From a virus: DNA of 45,669 nucleotides. Location of the stretch: positions 1 to 45,669 of IMG/VR virus record IMGVR_UViG_3300042502_001458; one strand, written 5' to 3'. Below the pieces are notes generated by a model that was not told the origin of the DNA, ran no database searches, and worked only from the letters and a program-made list of their open reading frames with translations. Shown piece after piece: positions 45,477 to 45,669 of the stretch (the stretch's first letter is position 1; the number at the start of each line of letters is the position of its first letter). The position numbers were made by a program, and so were the translations under genes.

Positions 45477-45669
45477 AGCACCAGCAACGTCTTGGGCGAT
45501 TTGGGCATGGCAGGCATACAAGGACGGTCGGCTTGTCGATGCTCCGGCCCTTCCCGCCGTGCAGCCCGACGCCGCTGCGATACGGGAAGCGGCGCTGGTA
45601 AAGGCGCTGGACGCGGCATTTCCAATCGTTCGCAAAGCATCTGTCGTGGCTAAAATGGACGCCGTGAAC
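45469..45669 (+). CDS. GC-rich hypothetical protein, 3'-truncated by the window edge
   Basis: The frame from ATG 45469 is open to the window end (67 codons): MSEAPATSWAIWAWQAYKDG, then an alanine-rich helix. The ATG overlaps the previous gene by eight bases. It belongs to the same cassette. No family can be assigned. Confidence 0.6.
   Translation, partial: MSEAPATSWAIWAWQAYKDGRLVDAPALPAVQPDAAAIREAALVKALDAAFPIVRKASVVAKMDAVN

Noticed and set aside
1-45669. Search by eye for tRNA genes, rRNA and CRISPR arrays
   Set aside because: No sequence with T-loop and acceptor pairing, no rRNA segment and no regularly spaced repeats were found.

Overview
The window looks like part of a large, lytic, T4-like tailed phage (myovirus type). 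Nearly all genes lie on the + strand, tightly packed and often overlapping by ATGA or GTGA. The DNA is AT-rich. T4-type signatures include RNase H, PhoH, ClpP-like protease, a PAAR spike tip, a DUF6433 protein, several nucleic-acid ligases, TATAAATA late-promoter-like boxes, and two proteins with N-termini like the T4 capsid targeting sequence. The host is probably an alphaproteobacterium, perhaps Rhodobacterales. This is an inference from the GC-rich pentapeptide/coiled-coil cassette at the right end, which resembles genes I know from Rhodobacterales prophages.

Layout. 1-5.9 kb: end of an AAA+ ATPase, a SLOG-like protein, small genes, ClpP, an Rnl2-like RNA ligase and a polynucleotide-kinase-like protein. 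5.9-10.8 kb: an NAD+ salvage block (PnuC, NadR-like, NadM-Nudix, NadV). 10.8-18 kb: metallophosphoesterase, SPFH protein, TOPRIM protein, zincin and ATP-dependent DNA ligase. 18-27.3 kb: DUF7666, an Rnl1-like RNA ligase, an OB-fold RNA ligase (Rnl5-like), a MESH1-like alarmone hydrolase, a second phosphoesterase and a NADAR protein. 27.3-27.5 kb: no gene, but a strongly folded, apparently undescribed RNA. 27.6-34 kb: Pth2-like, lipoproteins, CCA-adding enzyme, esterase, glutaredoxin and glycosyltransferase. 34-41.2 kb: RNase H, DUF6433, HAD phosphatase, PhoH, PAAR and virion-type proteins, a 2H phosphoesterase and a PD-(D/E)XK exonuclease. 41.2-43.9 kb: small genes and a homing-endonuclease-like gene. 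43.9-45.7 kb: GC-rich cassette beginning with a pentapeptide-repeat gene broken by a stop codon.

Two functional themes stand out. First, NAD+ is rebuilt by two routes (nicotinamide via NadV and NadM; nicotinamide riboside via PnuC and the NadR-like kinase), as expected of a phage facing NAD+-depleting defences. Three of these transcription or translation units (pnuC, nadM-nudix, nadV) carry the same two-hairpin RNA element at their ribosome binding site. The loops are invariant and the stems covary, which makes it a strong candidate NAD+-linked riboswitch. Second, RNA repair is represented by three different RNA ligases, a kinase, a CCA-adding enzyme, a Pth2-like protein and possibly the 2H phosphoesterase, which together suggest resistance to tRNA-cutting defences.

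Regulation. Twenty-two TTGACAT...(16-17)...TATATC/TATAAx promoters sit in the short gaps, several overlapping the previous stop codon. Two share a TGTTTA-N11-TAAACA operator-like dyad. Two matching sigma70-type promoters face the minus strand. I saw no tRNA, rRNA or CRISPR array.
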